From Chitinophagaceae bacterium (GTDB taxonomy: Bacteria > Bacteroidota > Bacteroidia > Chitinophagales > Chitinophagaceae): 64,000 nucleotides of DNA. Of this stretch, positions 1-10,419 are shown one piece after another (positions within the stretch are counted from its first letter, which is position 1; every line of letters begins with the position of its first letter). The stretch covers positions 682,001-746,000 of the forward strand of contig JADJBP010000001.1 in NCBI GenBank assembly GCA_016703625.1, written 5' to 3'. A model generated the notes under the pieces. The model worked only from the letters and a program-made list of their open reading frames with translations, made no database searches and was not told where the DNA came from. A program made the translations under genes and the position numbers.

Positions 1-1388
1 AATGCCATTCCGGCCGGTCAAACCTGGGTGAATACCAATACCAATGATGGCGGTGTGAATGGTGCAAGGGTTTTATCTTTTAAAACTGGTGGATGGGTCA
101 ATTGGTTAACCAGGACAGGAATATACTGGAGAAGTTAACCATGATGTGGCACAATCATTTTGCCACCGAAACAGAAGTGATCAACAGGGCCATTTGGGCC
201 TACCAGAATAATACTATACTGCGTAAAAATGCCCTGGGAAATTTTAAACAGTTTACCAGGGAAATAACTTTGGATACCGGCATGCTGTTTTACCAGAATG
301 GTTATCTTAACACCAATGCAGCACCTGATGAAAATTATGGACGGGAACTGCAGGAACTCGTTGTTGTGGGCAAAGGTGCCCATAATGCAACCCAGGGATT
401 TGCCGAAGCTGACGTAAAAGCTGCCGCAAAAGTGTTACCCGGCTGGCAGATAAACGGAACAACGAATACTTCCTTCTTCAATTCCAACCGTCACGATCCT
501 ACCAACAAACAGTTTTCTGCTTTTTACAACAATACAGTTATAACCGGGCGAACCGGGCCAACAGCAGGCGGATTGGAATTAGACGACTTGTTGAATATGC
601 TTTTTTCCATCAATGATCCATCACTGCATATTTGCCGTAAGCTTTACCGGTGGTTTGTGTATTACGAAATTGATGCTGCTGCCGAGGCCAATGTAATTGC
701 CCCGCTGGCACAGATCTTCCGGGCAAACAATTACGAAATAAAACCTGTACTGGAAGCCTTATTAAAAAGTGAACATTTTTTTGATGTATTGAACCAGGGT
801 TGCTATATCAAAAGCCCGGTTGATATGATCGTAGGATTATGCCGTGAATTCAGTGTTGTATTTCCGCCTGTGGCAACCGATTATGCCGGGGCCTATAATA
901 CCTGGTTTTTACTGAACTCGCTGTCCTTTATTTTTCAGCAATACATTGGTGATCCGCCCAATGTTGCCGGATGGCCGGCATATTACCAGCTGCCCCAGTT
1001 CAATGAATTATGGATAAACTCTGATACATATCCAAAACGAAACCAGTTTACCGACCAGATGTTACTGACCGGATATACCCGCAGTGGAAAAAACATAAGG
1101 ATAGATCCTACCATTTTTGCAAAATCATTGCCCAACCCGGGCGATCCGAATTTGCTGATATCAGATTCTATAACCTATTTATTCCGCCTGCCGTTAACAC
1201 AGGCATCCAGAGACCAGTTAAAGAGGGATATTATTTTAAGCGGACAAACATCAGATTTTTACTGGACAAATGCCTGGAACGCATACATCGCCAATCCAAA
1301 CGACACGAACAATGCTACCATTGTAAGAACAAGGTTAAGAGACCTGTATCAATATTTAATGAAACTGGCCGAATATCAATTGGCTTAG
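1..1388 (+). CDS. DUF1800 family protein, 5'-truncated by window edge, frameshifted
   Basis: C-terminal part of a DUF1800 protein, a secreted family of unknown function that in Bacteroidota is usually paired with a DUF1501 gene, as here. The long open frame begins at 93 (MGQLVNQDRN...). The family motif with Trp-Trp before MGQL and the WHNHF motif about 20 residues later only becomes continuous if the frame at 1-84 (ending ARVLSFK) is joined to the frame at 84-1388, giving SFKNWWMGQLVNQ. This needs one extra A in the A-run at 82-85, so the gene carries an apparent -1 frameshift. The true start lies before the window. The frame ends in TAG about 115 bp before the DUF1501 gene. Family assignment is confident; whether the frameshift is real is not known. 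Confidence 0.85.
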
Positions 1389-1464
1389 AACCAGAGAACC
1401 GGGCAATAATAATTTAGTGAGTATGATTTTTAAAAACCGTTTAATAATCGCTTCGATAGTTCTT

Positions 1465-1480
1465 CTCCGCCGCGGTGGAG
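1465..1480. repeat. GC-rich palindrome upstream of DUF1501 gene
   Basis: Near-perfect palindrome CTCCGCCGCGGTGGAG with one G.T pair, in the spacer between the DUF1800 and DUF1501 genes. It resembles the TCCGCC...GGCGGA palindromes at 21053-21068 and 41807-41820. Confidence 0.55.
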
Positions 1481-1505
1481 TGCTGGAGGGGCCAAAACTT
1501 ATTTA

Positions 1506-3071
1506 ATGAAACGCAGAGAATTTTTACGCACTACGGTACCGGCAACCATTTTGCCAACTGTGATCAATGGGTTTTCTTTAAAAGCCTTTGGTGCCGAATC
1601 TCCACTTGCCCAATTATTAAACGGAAGTACACCAAACGACCATGTACTGGTTATTGTACAGTTGAATGGTGGAAATGACGGTTTAAACACAGTTATTCCC
1701 ATTGAGTTTTATTCTAATTATTTTAATGCCAGGAGCAACATTGCCATTCCTGAAAACAGGATATTACAGTTGACACCCAAAACAGGTTTAAACCCGGCCA
1801 TGACGGGCATGAAAGCCCTGTTTGATGAAGGAAAATTAAGTGTTATACAGGCTGCAGGTTACCCGGCTCCCAATTTCTCACACTTCAGGGCAACCGATAT
1901 CTGGATGAGTGCATCAGACAGCAACCAGGTGATCGTAAATGGCTGGGGTGGCAGGTTTTTAAATTATGAGTATCCCAATTACCCGGTTGGTTATCCAAAC
2001 AGTACCATGCCCGATCCGTTGGGTATTCAAATCGGCTCTACCACATCTTTAACTTTCCAGGGGCCATCAGTTAGTATGGGGATGAGTATCAGCAACCCAA
2101 CCAGTTTTTATAACCTGCTCGCCGGTATTGAGGATCCGGCACCGAATAACAATGCAGGAAAGGAACTGAAATATATCAGGCTTGTTGCCAAACAAACTTC
2201 GGCCTATAACACGGTTGTAAAAGCTGCAGCAGATGCAGTAACCCAGCAGGCACCTTATCCAACTCCCAACCCGCTGGCCGACCAGCTTAAGATCGTAGCC
2301 AGGCTGGTAAAGGGTGGATTAAAAACAAAGATCTATATGGTGAGTTATGGTGGTTTTGATACCCATTCATTACAAACCACTACAACCGACCCAACAACAG
2401 GTGCCCATGCCAACTTATTAAAAAATGTAAGCGATGCCATTAAAGCATTCCAGGATGACCTGAAATTTTTGCAGATCGAAGACAGGGTGATGGGTATGAC
2501 CTTTTCGGAATTTGGCCGCCGCATTAAAAGCAACAGCAGTACCGGTACCGATCATGGTGCAGCCGCACCGATGTTTTTATTTGGCAAACCGGTGGTATCT
2601 AAATTGTGGGGCGATAATCCAACTATTCCTGCTGTTGTAAATGTCAATGATAATATTCCCATGCAGTACGATTTCAGGAGCGTTTATGCGTCACTGCTGG
2701 AGAATTGGCTGTGTGTTAAAAACAGCGACCTGCAGCAGATCATGCTTAAGGATTTTCAGAACCTGGCATTGGTGCAAAATCCCGGCTGTATTGTAGTTCC
2801 GCCAAGTACTTCAGGTACCAGTTATCTCGAGATCTGGGGAACACCATTTACCCAATCCACTACCATTAAATATAAAACCGATGGCGGGCATACGCTGATT
2901 CAGATATTTGATACCATGGGCCGTTTGGTTAAAACACCCGTAGATGCTGAAATGCCGGCAGGGTCATATACATATCCTTACGACAGTGGACCATTGCCTG
3001 CAGGTGTATATTATGTTCGTTTACAAAACGGTCCGGTGCAGCAGGTAAAGGCGATGATAAAAGTGAGGTAG
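1506..3071 (+). CDS. DUF1501 secreted protein with T9SS sorting domain
   Basis: 521 residues. The N-terminus (MKRREFLRTT, then a hydrophobic stretch ending near GAES) looks like an export signal of the Tat-like kind common in DUF1501 proteins. HVLVIVQLNGGNDGLN near residue 45 is the characteristic DUF1501 start, a family with an alkaline-phosphatase-like fold and no firm biochemical role. Residues of roughly 440-521 form a separate beta-rich tail (IQIFDTMGRLV ... LPAGVYYVRL ... KAMIKV) typical of type A T9SS C-terminal sorting domains, so the protein is predicted to be exported through the outer membrane and anchored or released. It is paired with the upstream DUF1800 gene, suggesting one secreted module. 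Followed by a good terminator. Confidence 0.9.
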   Translation: MKRREFLRTTVPATILPTVINGFSLKAFGAESPLAQLLNGSTPNDHVLVIVQLNGGNDGLNTVIPIEFYSNYFNARSNIAIPENRILQLTPKTGLNPAMTGMKALFDEGKLSVIQAAGYPAPNFSHFRATDIWMSASDSNQVIVNGWGGRFLNYEYPNYPVGYPNSTMPDPLGIQIGSTTSLTFQGPSVSMGMSISNPTSFYNLLAGIEDPAPNNNAGKELKYIRLVAKQTSAYNTVVKAAADAVTQQAPYPTPNPLADQLKIVARLVKGGLKTKIYMVSYGGFDTHSLQTTTTDPTTGAHANLLKNVSDAIKAFQDDLKFLQIEDRVMGMTFSEFGRRIKSNSSTGTDHGAAAPMFLFGKPVVSKLWGDNPTIPAVVNVNDNIPMQYDFRSVYASLLENWLCVKNSDLQQIMLKDFQNLALVQNPGCIVVPPSTSGTSYLEIWGTPFTQSTTIKYKTDGGHTLIQIFDTMGRLVKTPVDAEMPAGSYTYPYDSGPLPAGVYYVRLQNGPVQQVKAMIKVR

Positions 3072-3097
3072 CAACCGCATAAAGTATTTTATTAACT

Positions 3098-3123
3098 GCC
3101 TGTGTATTTTCACAGGCTTTTTT
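3098..3123 (+). terminator. Rho-independent terminator after DUF1501
   Basis: GCCTGTG stem, TATTTT loop, CACAGGC, then six T. Confidence 0.85.
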
Positions 3124-3179
3124 GTGTTGTATAACCATATTGCAGAGAACCACTCCCTGTTTAAGTACAATAGCTTTAG

Positions 3180-3187
3180 TATATTTG
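3180..3187 (+). promoter_or_regulatory. Bacteroidota -7 box (TATATTTG) for the GNAT-like gene
   Basis: Matches TAnnTTTG exactly and lies 10 bases before the ATG at 3198, implying a very short leader. The upstream -33 element is not clear. Confidence 0.6.
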
Positions 3188-3197
3188 CAGCATTACA

Positions 3198-4373
3198 ATG
3201 AACATGCAAATAATACCTGTAACCGACAACATTACTGCCACGGAATTTATACAAACATCAGTTGTTATACTTAAAAACGACCCCAACTGGGTACGCCCGC
3301 TGGATAAGGATATAAACGAGGTTTTTGATAAAACCAAGAATAAAGCCTTTCGGTTTGGAGAAATTACCCGCTGGATCTTAAAAGATGATAGCGGGAATCT
3401 TATTGGCCGGATCGCAGCATTCATCAATAAAAAATATAAGAGTAAGGGTGATGATGTGCCTGTAGGTGGTATTGGTTTTTTTGAATGCATCAATAACCAG
3501 GATGCGGCAGACCTCTTGTTCGACAATGCCAAACACTGGCTGATACAAAAGGGCATGGAAGCCATGGATGGGCCAATCAACTTTGGCGAACGCGACCGCT
3601 GGTGGGGATTAATCACCAAAGGGTTTACACCACCGCTGTACTGCATGAATTATAACCCGCCGTATTATGTTACCCTTTTTGAGAATTACGGGTTCAAACT
3701 GTTTTACAACCAGGTTTGTTTTGCCCTGGAAGCACAAAAACAAATCGCACAAAAAACGCGTGATCGCCATAAAGTGCTTGACGCAGATCCCGACATCAGT
3801 TGCGAGACCATCAAAAAAAATAACCTGGAAAAATATGCGAATGATTTTGTGGAAGTGTATAATAAAGCCTGGGCCGGCCATGGCGGGTTAAAACAGATGA
3901 ATAAGGACCAGGTGATGCTGATGTTTAAAAAGATGAAACCGGTGATGGATGAAATCATCACCTATTTTGCCTATTACAAAGGAACAGCCATCGGCATGTT
4001 CATCAACCTGCCCGATATCAACCAGTATTTTAAACACATGAACGGTAAATTCGGCCTGCTGCAGAAACTGGAATTTTTATGGCGGCAAAAATTCAGGCCG
4101 GCCCGGAAATTTGTAGGGCTGGTATTTGGCATTGTACCCGAGTGGCAGGGAAAGGGAATTGATTCTTACATTATCGGCGAATGCCAGAAACTGGTGCAGG
4201 TACCCCCATACCTGTACCAGGAATACGAGATACAATGGATCGGCGACTTCAACCCCAAAATGATCAATGTGGCAGAGAATTTTGGCGACACTTACCGAAG
4301 CAGGAACCTGGTCACTTACCGGTATTTATTCGACCGTACCAAAGAGTTCAAACGGCACCCGATTTTAACATAA
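3198..4373 (+). CDS. GNAT-like acyltransferase family protein
   Basis: 391 residues, starting MNMQIIPVTD. The layout resembles the roughly 370-390-residue Bacteroidota proteins annotated as GNAT N-acetyltransferase-like: an N-terminal NDPNWVRPL segment, NLIGRIAAFINKKY (a GNAT-like beta-strand region), GMEAMDGPINFGERDRWWGL, and a second half with GTAIGMFINLPD and FGIVPEWQGKGIDSYII, where QGKGIDS resembles the acetyl-CoA binding loop (Q/RxxGxG/A). No signal peptide, so it should be cytoplasmic. Substrate unknown. It has its own -7 box, and dnaX starts 52 bp downstream. Confidence 0.7.
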   Translation: MNMQIIPVTDNITATEFIQTSVVILKNDPNWVRPLDKDINEVFDKTKNKAFRFGEITRWILKDDSGNLIGRIAAFINKKYKSKGDDVPVGGIGFFECINNQDAADLLFDNAKHWLIQKGMEAMDGPINFGERDRWWGLITKGFTPPLYCMNYNPPYYVTLFENYGFKLFYNQVCFALEAQKQIAQKTRDRHKVLDADPDISCETIKKNNLEKYANDFVEVYNKAWAGHGGLKQMNKDQVMLMFKKMKPVMDEIITYFAYYKGTAIGMFINLPDINQYFKHMNGKFGLLQKLEFLWRQKFRPARKFVGLVFGIVPEWQGKGIDSYIIGECQKLVQVPPYLYQEYEIQWIGDFNPKMINVAENFGDTYRSRNLVTYRYLFDRTKEFKRHPILT

Positions 4374-4425
4374 GGGGTAAAAACAAATTCTATTTTACAG
4401 ATCAGAATAACGAAATTAGCAGTTC

Positions 4426-6225
4426 ATGGATAAGTTTATCGTATCAGCCAGGAAATACAGGCCACAGAATTTTTCAACGGTGGTAGGGCAGGCGCATATC
4501 ACTACCACACTGAAAAATGCTATTACCAATAATCAACTGGCACATGCTTTTTTATTTTGCGGACCAAGGGGTGTGGGAAAAACAACCTGTGCCAGGATAT
4601 TGGCCAAAACCATTAACTGCGAAAATCAAACTCCCGATGGCGAAGCCTGCAATACCTGTAACAGTTGTGTATCTTTTGATGCAGGCATTTCATTAAACAT
4701 ACATGAACTGGATGCTGCCAGTAATAATTCGGTAGATGATATCAGAACCCTGGTGGAACAGGTGCGTTTTGCACCGCAGGCCGGTAAATACAAAGTGTAT
4801 ATCGTGGATGAGGTTCATATGTTAAGTTCCAATGCCTTCAATGCATTTTTAAAAACGCTGGAAGAGCCTCCGCCTTTCGCCATTTTTATCCTGGCTACCA
4901 CCGAAAAGCATAAGATCATACCAACCATACTCAGCCGCTGCCAGATATTCGATTTTAAAAGAATTACCAATCACGATACCATTGATCATTTACAGGAAAT
5001 ATGTGATAAAGAAAAAATCAAGGCTGAAAAAGCGGCACTGCATGTGATCGCCCAAAAGAGTGAAGGTTGTTTAAGGGATGCATTGAGTATCCTGGATAAG
5101 ATCGTAAGTTTTACCAATGGCGAACTTACCTACAGCAATACACTGGAGCACCTGAATATCCTCGATGAGGATTATTATTTTAAACTGATGGAGTATATGC
5201 AGCAACAGCAATTGAGCAATGCCATGTTGTTGTATGATGAAATAAACCGTAAAGGTTTTGAGGGAGATACGTTACTGGAAGGGTACAGTGAATTTATACG
5301 AAACCTGCTGGTAAGTAAAGATGCCAAAGCCGCCATTTTACTGGAAGTGGCAGATGATTTCAAACAAAAATATTTACAGGCTGCCCAGCAGATCTCCTCC
5401 GGCTGGCTTATAGCAGCACTGAATTTACTGAACGAAGCAGAAATAAATTACAAGCAGGCCCGCAACAAGCGGCTGCATGTAGAACTGGCCATCATTAAAC
5501 TATGCTATTTGTTGCAGGCGGTTGAACTGGTGAATAATGAAGGTACGGTTGCTAAAAAAAAAGTAGTTGAAACTGCAAAACCCGTTGCCTTTAGATCGAT
5601 CCGGCTTACCCGGGTAAAAGAGCAGGAAATACCGGTTGCCCTGCAAACGGCCATTAAAAAATGAAGCAGCACTTCAGGGGAAGGACAGGCAACACTGATC
5701 ATTGAAGAACCTTTACAACAAATTCAGCAAACAGTAACAAGGCAGGAAGTTGTACTGAATACAGAACCCAAAAAATCCCTCGGTTCACTGGATGCCATTC
5801 GCAAAAAAGTAACCGCTAAAAATAATGCAAACGGAAATACAGTTAAAGAACTTACCGAAGAAGCACTGAAGCTATGCTGGGAAATATTCATCGAAAAACT
5901 CATTGCCAAAAAAAACCATTCGGCCGTTACGAATTTTAAGATGGCGGAATTAAAAATCATTGACAATAATACCATCGAGATCGTTACTGAAAATAATATC
6001 CAGCAAAAATTCATTGAGCAGGAGCGTGCCGAACTGGTTGATGACCTGCAGCAGTATTTTTGCAACCGGCAGTTAACATATTCGGTTACCATTTTAGAAA
6101 AGGAAGGAACAGGCATTGAAACCGAAAAACCATTGAGCAGCCGTGATCAATACCTGAAGATCGTTGAAGCATATCCCCTGGTAAAAGAATTAAAAGACAG
6201 GCTCAGGTTAGAACTCGATTATTAA
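4426..6225 (+). CDS. dnaX: DNA polymerase III subunit gamma/tau, with in-frame TGA at 5662
   Basis: Clamp-loader ATPase of the replisome. Residues of 46-53 are the Walker A motif GPRGVGKT, Cys residues in the NTCNSC region form the zinc module, and DEVH at 128-131 is Walker B; AAA+ domains I-III follow. The open frame stops at TGA 5662-5664 after 412 codons (..ALQTAIKK), close to the length of E. coli gamma. The same frame then continues without a stop to 6225 with a tau-like C-terminal domain (LTEEALKLCWEIFIEKL ... ELKDRLRLELDY). So the lesion is a single in-frame stop, not a frameshift, just after a run of six A at 5656-5661. It may be a substitution error, a true nonsense mutation, or a way to make gamma plus tau. 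ATG at 4426 gives the expected MDKFIVSARKYRPQNF start. Confidence 0.92.
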
Positions 6226-6318
6226 GCCAAACTGACCTGCATTTCCTCATTTTGCCTTAATTTCGAACCTCAATCCCCGTCCGAACGATACGGGCGGATA
6301 AAAATAGCTATTCATATT

Positions 6319-8056
6319 ATGGCAGAAGTGATACGCATGCCGCTTTTAAGCGATACGATGACCGAGGGGAAAATTATATCCTGGAACAAAAAGGTAGGGG
6401 ATACCGTAAAAGCAGATGATGTGCTTGCAGATGTAGAAACCGATAAGGCAACCATGGAGGTAAATGGCTATGTGGACGGTACTTTATTATACATTGGCGT
6501 ACCTGCCGGCGAAGCTGCACAGATCAACCAGATCATTGCCATTGTAGGAAAAGAAGGAGAAGATTATAAGAGCCTGTTGGATAAAGAAGGAGGTGCAGCT
6601 AAAACAGCTGCAACCGCAAATCCAGAGGGTATTGCGGACAAGCTACCAACAACGGCCACTCAGCAAACAGAAGTCAGCAAACCTCAAACTCAAAATGTAT
6701 CCACCGAAACCCTGGCTGCCGGACAGGCCGGTACAGCGAAGGTGGACCCAAAAACCCAAACTGTTTCACTACCCGAAGGCGCAAAAGAAATACGTATGCC
6801 TTTATTGAGCGATACAATGACCGAAGGAAAAATTATTTCCTGGAATAAAAAAGTAGGAGATTTTGTAAAAGCTGATGATGTACTAGCCGATGTGGAAACC
6901 GATAAAGCAACTATGGAAGTGGTAGGATATGAAGAAGGCACTTTATTATATGTAGGTGTGGAGGCCGGTAAAGCCGCAAAAATAAATGAGATCATTGCCA
7001 TTGTTGGCAAAGCAGGCACCGATGTGAGTGCTTATGTAGCAGCAGAAAAAGCAGGAGGGAATAGGGCACAGCGTCCTGCGGATGTGCAGTTGGCAGAAGG
7101 CAGTCAACCTGCTGAAGAAACAGCACCCGAACAATCAGCTGTTAACGACGATCAAACTGCGGCTTCTACTAACGGAAGAGTAAAAGCTTCTCCATTAGCA
7201 AAGAAACTGGCTGCCGATAAAGGCATTGATATCAGAAAAGTAAGTGGCAGTGGTGATGGCGGCAGGGTTACTAAAAAAGATGTTGATGGTTATGTGCCCG
7301 TTGTTGCAAAAAAACCGGAAGCGGTTAAAGCCCCGACAGCGGTTTCAAACCCTGTCGGCGGTTCAGTAACAGGAGTTGAAGGCCATACCGATGTGCCATT
7401 GACCCAAATGCGTAAAACCATTGCACGCCGCCTGGGCGAAAGTAAATTTGGTGCGCCGCATTTTTACCTGACCATGGAAATAAACATGGACAATGCCATC
7501 AATGTGCGCACACAACTAAATGAACTGAGCCCGGTTAAAATTTCTTTCAACGATCTTATCATTAAAGCAGTGGCATTGTCGTTGCGCCAGCATCCCAATG
7601 TAAACAGCAGCTGGATGTCTGATTTTATCCGCTTAAATCACCACATCCATATCGGCAGTGCGGTGGCAACCCCCGAAGGATTGATCGTACCGGTGATCCG
7701 TTTTGCCGACCAGAAGACCTTATCACAAATTGCGGCAGAAGCCAAAGAATTATATGGTAAAGCAAAGGATAAAAAACTGCAGCCAAATGAATTCAGCGGA
7801 AACACATTCACCATATCCAATTTGGGTATGATGGACATTGAAGAATTTACGGCCATCATCAACCCGCCCGACAGTGCGATACTGGCTGTTGGAACCATTA
7901 AAGAAGTAGTTGTAAAAAGATGCCGGTTTTGGCACAGCCAATATCATGAAACTCACCATGAGCTGTGATCACAGAACGGTTGATGGAGCTGTGGGAGCTG
8001 CTTTCCTTCAAACGCTCAAAAAATATTTAGAGAACCCGGTAATGATGTTACTGTAA
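6319..8056 (+). CDS. pdhC: Dihydrolipoamide acetyltransferase (E2) of pyruvate dehydrogenase, frameshifted near the 3' end
   Basis: E2 transfers the acetyl group from lipoyl-lysine to CoA. Two N-terminal lipoyl domains are nearly identical (ETDKATMEV with lipoylated Lys43 and Lys196), joined by Ala/Gln/Thr-rich linkers. A peripheral subunit-binding domain (KASPLAKKLAADKGID) lies near residue 290, then the catalytic acyltransferase domain from about residue 350. The frame closes early at 7968 with a non-family tail. Moving to the next frame after the A-run at 7914-7918 (KDAGFGTANIMKLTMSCDHR) restores the active-site motif DHRTVDG at 7967-7987 and the normal end at 8056. One extra A (or two missing) explains it. 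The enzyme is central to metabolism, so a consensus error is likely. Terminator follows. Confidence 0.92.
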
Positions 8057-8084
8057 AAATGTATAAAGTATAATACGATAAAAG

Positions 8085-8116
8085 AGCACTGGAATATTTC
8101 AGTGCTTTTATTTTTT
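8085..8116 (+). terminator. Terminator after pdhC
   Basis: AGCACTG stem, GAATATTT loop, CAGTGCT, then a T-rich tract. Confidence 0.85.
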
Positions 8117-8148
8117 AGTGACTGTGCGCTACTTAATTAAAAAGAGGT

Positions 8149-8277
8149 ATGAAAAAAATAATGCTTGCCATTTGTTGTGTAATTTCTTTTTCGGGGGTTA
8201 CTGCACAAACCATTATAAAAATTTTATTTGGATTAGGAGAAGTTAACATTTACCAACAAATAATTATTGCAAAATGA
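8149..8277 (+). CDS. Very small secreted ORF, possibly a gene remnant
   Basis: 42 codons. MKKIMLAICCVISFSGVTAQ is a convincing signal peptide with a TAQ cleavage site, preceded by an AAAGAGG ribosome-binding-like sequence. Only about 22 residues follow before TGA, which overlaps the next ORF by ATGA. It may be the 5' end of a once longer secreted protein, split by indels. No family recognised. Confidence 0.35.
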   Translation: MKKIMLAICCVISFSGVTAQTIIKILFGLGEVNIYQQIIIAK

Positions 8278-8465
8278 AAACGGTTGAATTTAAGTTTATT
8301 TTTTTTGGAAAAAAATATTTTCCGGATGGCAGCATTCAGTTATTGGATTATAAAATGCAGGGGCCGCTAAAAAAAGTAACTACGTATACTGATATCGGCC
8401 TGCGTGTGCTGGAAGGCAAAGATTGGGTTCCAAAGTATTATGGAATTTGTACGTTACACAAATAA
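8274..8465 (+). CDS. Short hypothetical ORF next to the signal-peptide ORF
   Basis: 63 codons from an ATG overlapping the stop of the previous ORF. Contains FGKKYFPDGSIQLLDYKMQG and ends KYYGICTLHK. No family recognised. It sits at the edge of a decayed region and could be the body of the protein whose signal peptide is at 8149. Confidence 0.3.
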   Translation: MKTVEFKFIFFGKKYFPDGSIQLLDYKMQGPLKKVTTYTDIGLRVLEGKDWVPKYYGICTLHK

Positions 8466-8775
8466 GCCGGAAAGACGGGATATCATTTTAACTGAGACCG
8501 ATAAAAAGAGAATGCAGTAATGGCCTAAATTAGTTCAAAAAAATAAATAAAATCCGCAATTTAAATCATTAAGAAGAACTTTGGAAAATTCACCATTTAC
8601 TGATCGGAAGAAGCCGGAGAGCTGGTCCATTGCCTTTTACCTGTAATCCACTCGCCAAAGAAGTTTTAATTATTGAAGGGTCAGCAAAACTGGACACTGC
8701 GAGTAATGATTAGACTTTGAATTTTTAAATGGAATAAACATTGATAATCCGGATACTGTAAAAGAACAATCAAAC

Positions 8776-9060
8776 ATGGAAATAAAGAGACGAAAATTTC
8801 AAGGGGTTATCAATATTTTAAGCTTTAACCGGCACTTTTATGTATTGGGTATATTGGCATTGTCTTTGGTCGTTGCAATTTGATATTCAGGCTGGTCTTT
8901 AATTGGATAATCATACTGCTAATAGGGCCTTATAATGCCTTTAATGGTTTCGGTTATGTTTTGATATCTCCGGGTATATAATTTTAACTGGTTAAAAATT
9001 GGATATATTGAAGATTCTGAGGCGAACAGATTTAAATATTAATGCCGGATTGGTTTTTTT
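8776..9060 (+). pseudogene. Remnant of a membrane-anchored SAM methyltransferase gene
   Basis: From 8776 the sequence encodes MEIKRRKFQGVINILSFNRH, followed by a hydrophobic stretch and TGA at 8881. A little downstream in another frame come GLIMPLMVSVMF, a stop, then YLRVYNFNWLK and EDSEANRFKY. As I recall them, Bacteroidota class I methyltransferases with two N-terminal membrane segments start this way, with a MPL(L/M)VS helix and a later FNWLK motif. Several frame changes and stops show decay rather than one sequencing error. The catalytic domain is not recognisable downstream. Confidence 0.5.
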
Positions 9061-9559
9061 AAATATTTAAATTAAAGGTGTTTGATTTTTTTTAAAGAAA
9101 AAGGTTAAAAAAAAGTGACATTTTCTTATTATCAGATTTAAGAATGCACAGGTTATGCGAAATGGAAATGTAAATGGTGAAATTACGGTCCAATTTGCAT
9201 TTTCGGTTTACTTTATCCCGCTGCGCCCAATTTTTATAAAAATGCAATTCATCTAAAAATAATTGGTGTTTTATTAATTGTTTAGCTTGATTACCTTTCC
9301 AAGTATTTAAATGGAACAAAGATTTTTTTGTTGTGACCTTTCATACTTTATTTTCTTGACTGTTTTTCTGATGGGGTTGCTTTGTTTAACAATCTGGGAA
9401 GTCATAACACAGACCTTTAGGCTGCATTCTGTTAGACTGTTGTTCATTTTTGCACACGGGTAGTTTGAACTAATTTATTTATTTTCTTATGGCCTACTTA
9501 AGTTTTATATTCGGATAGTACCATCAAAGAAAAGAAGATCAGAATACCAGTTAGCCCCT
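9061..9559. other. AT-rich stretch without a recognisable gene
   Basis: Many stops in all frames and poly-T/poly-A tracts. It probably contains more of the decayed methyltransferase or of a neighbouring gene, but I could not identify any protein fragment. Confidence 0.5.
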
Positions 9560-9891
9560 GACTTAAAAATTTGTATTTTGTGAATGACACCATCAATGTG
9601 ATGGCATTTGCAATTATTGTTGCATTAAGAGCTGCCATTGGATATTTTGCAATCATTTGTATTAGTATTGAAAATGGGATTTGGTTTTAAAGAATAAACC
9701 ATAGCAGTGCTTTAAAAGTCTGCAGGCATTTAAAAGGATTGTGGCCTTTGTGTTATGGGTTTATCATCATTCCAAAATTCATCAGGGATGGTATCTACAA
9801 CTGGGTGGCTAAAAACCGCTACAAATGGTTTGGCGTTAGGCAACAATGCATGATACCCACACCGGAAATAAGATCAAGATTTTTAAATTAA
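9560..9891 (+). pseudogene. Remnant of a DCC-family (DUF393, thiol-disulfide-like) gene
   Basis: One frame reads NLYFVNDTINVMAF ... ISIENGIWF, TAA at 9688-9690, then SSALKVCRHLKGLWPLCYGF, IIIPKFIRDGIYNWVAKNRY, KWFGVRQQCMIPTPEIRSRF and a stop at 9889-9891. The C-terminal half closely follows the DCC family signature (RDxIYNxxAxNRYKWFG...C..PTPE). The N-terminal DxxCxxC region is degraded, with the Cys residues lost or out of frame, and there is an internal stop. It ends directly against the ATG of the next gene (TAAATG), so the two were probably an operon. Confidence 0.7.
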
Positions 9892-10257
9892 ATGGAAAAG
9901 AAAAAAACGTTGGTATTGGGTGCTTCGGAAAATCCGGCACGCTACAGTAACCTGGCCATAAACAGGTTAACAAATAACGAGCATCCCGTAGTTGCCATTG
10001 GCCGGAAAAAAGGATTGGTTGCAGGTATACCTATAGAAACTGAAAAGATACCCTGGGATGATATTGATACCGTTACCCTTTATTTAAATTCCCGGCATCA
10101 GCAGGAATACTACGAGTATATCTTATCCCTTCATCCCAAAAGGATCATTTTTAATCCCGGAACCGAAAATGATGAATTGGCAGAGCTTGCCCTAAAAAAC
10201 GGGATCAGGCCGGTGGAAGCCTGTACCCTGGTGATGTTAAGTACCGGGCAATATTAA
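9892..10257 (+). CDS. CoA-binding domain protein
   Basis: 121 residues: a single Rossmann-type CoA_binding_2 domain. TLVLGASENPARYSNLA at the N-terminus is the dinucleotide/CoA binding loop, followed by VVAIGRKKG, DTVTLYLN, RIIFNPGTEN and ACTLVML, the usual strand order. Likely a small cytoplasmic CoA-binding protein of unknown physiological role. The start ATG abuts the stop of the decayed DCC gene. Confidence 0.85.
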   Translation: MEKKKTLVLGASENPARYSNLAINRLTNNEHPVVAIGRKKGLVAGIPIETEKIPWDDIDTVTLYLNSRHQQEYYEYILSLHPKRIIFNPGTENDELAELALKNGIRPVEACTLVMLSTGQY

Positions 10258-10419
10258 TTCCGGCCGGAATGGGTAAATATACCTTTCGTTTATCGTAGTT
10301 CTACCATAGTTTTTCCTGTTGTTTTTATTTATTACAGCTGGGATAATAAAAGCGCCATTGTATCGTTTTCTTAAGTAGTATTTTATATCCAAATATCTTA
10401 GAAACCAAAAACGAATACA

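Noticed and set aside
5656..5670. Programmed -1 frameshift in dnaX as in E. coli
   Set aside because: The tau part downstream is in the same frame as the gamma part, so a frameshift would leave the coding frame rather than bypass the stop; no AAAAAAG-type slippery site with a frame change is seen.
9092..9319. 75-codon ORF on the minus strand
   Set aside because: Lies in the decayed AT-rich region, composition is Lys/Asn/Phe-rich as for chance frames, no ribosome-binding site or family.
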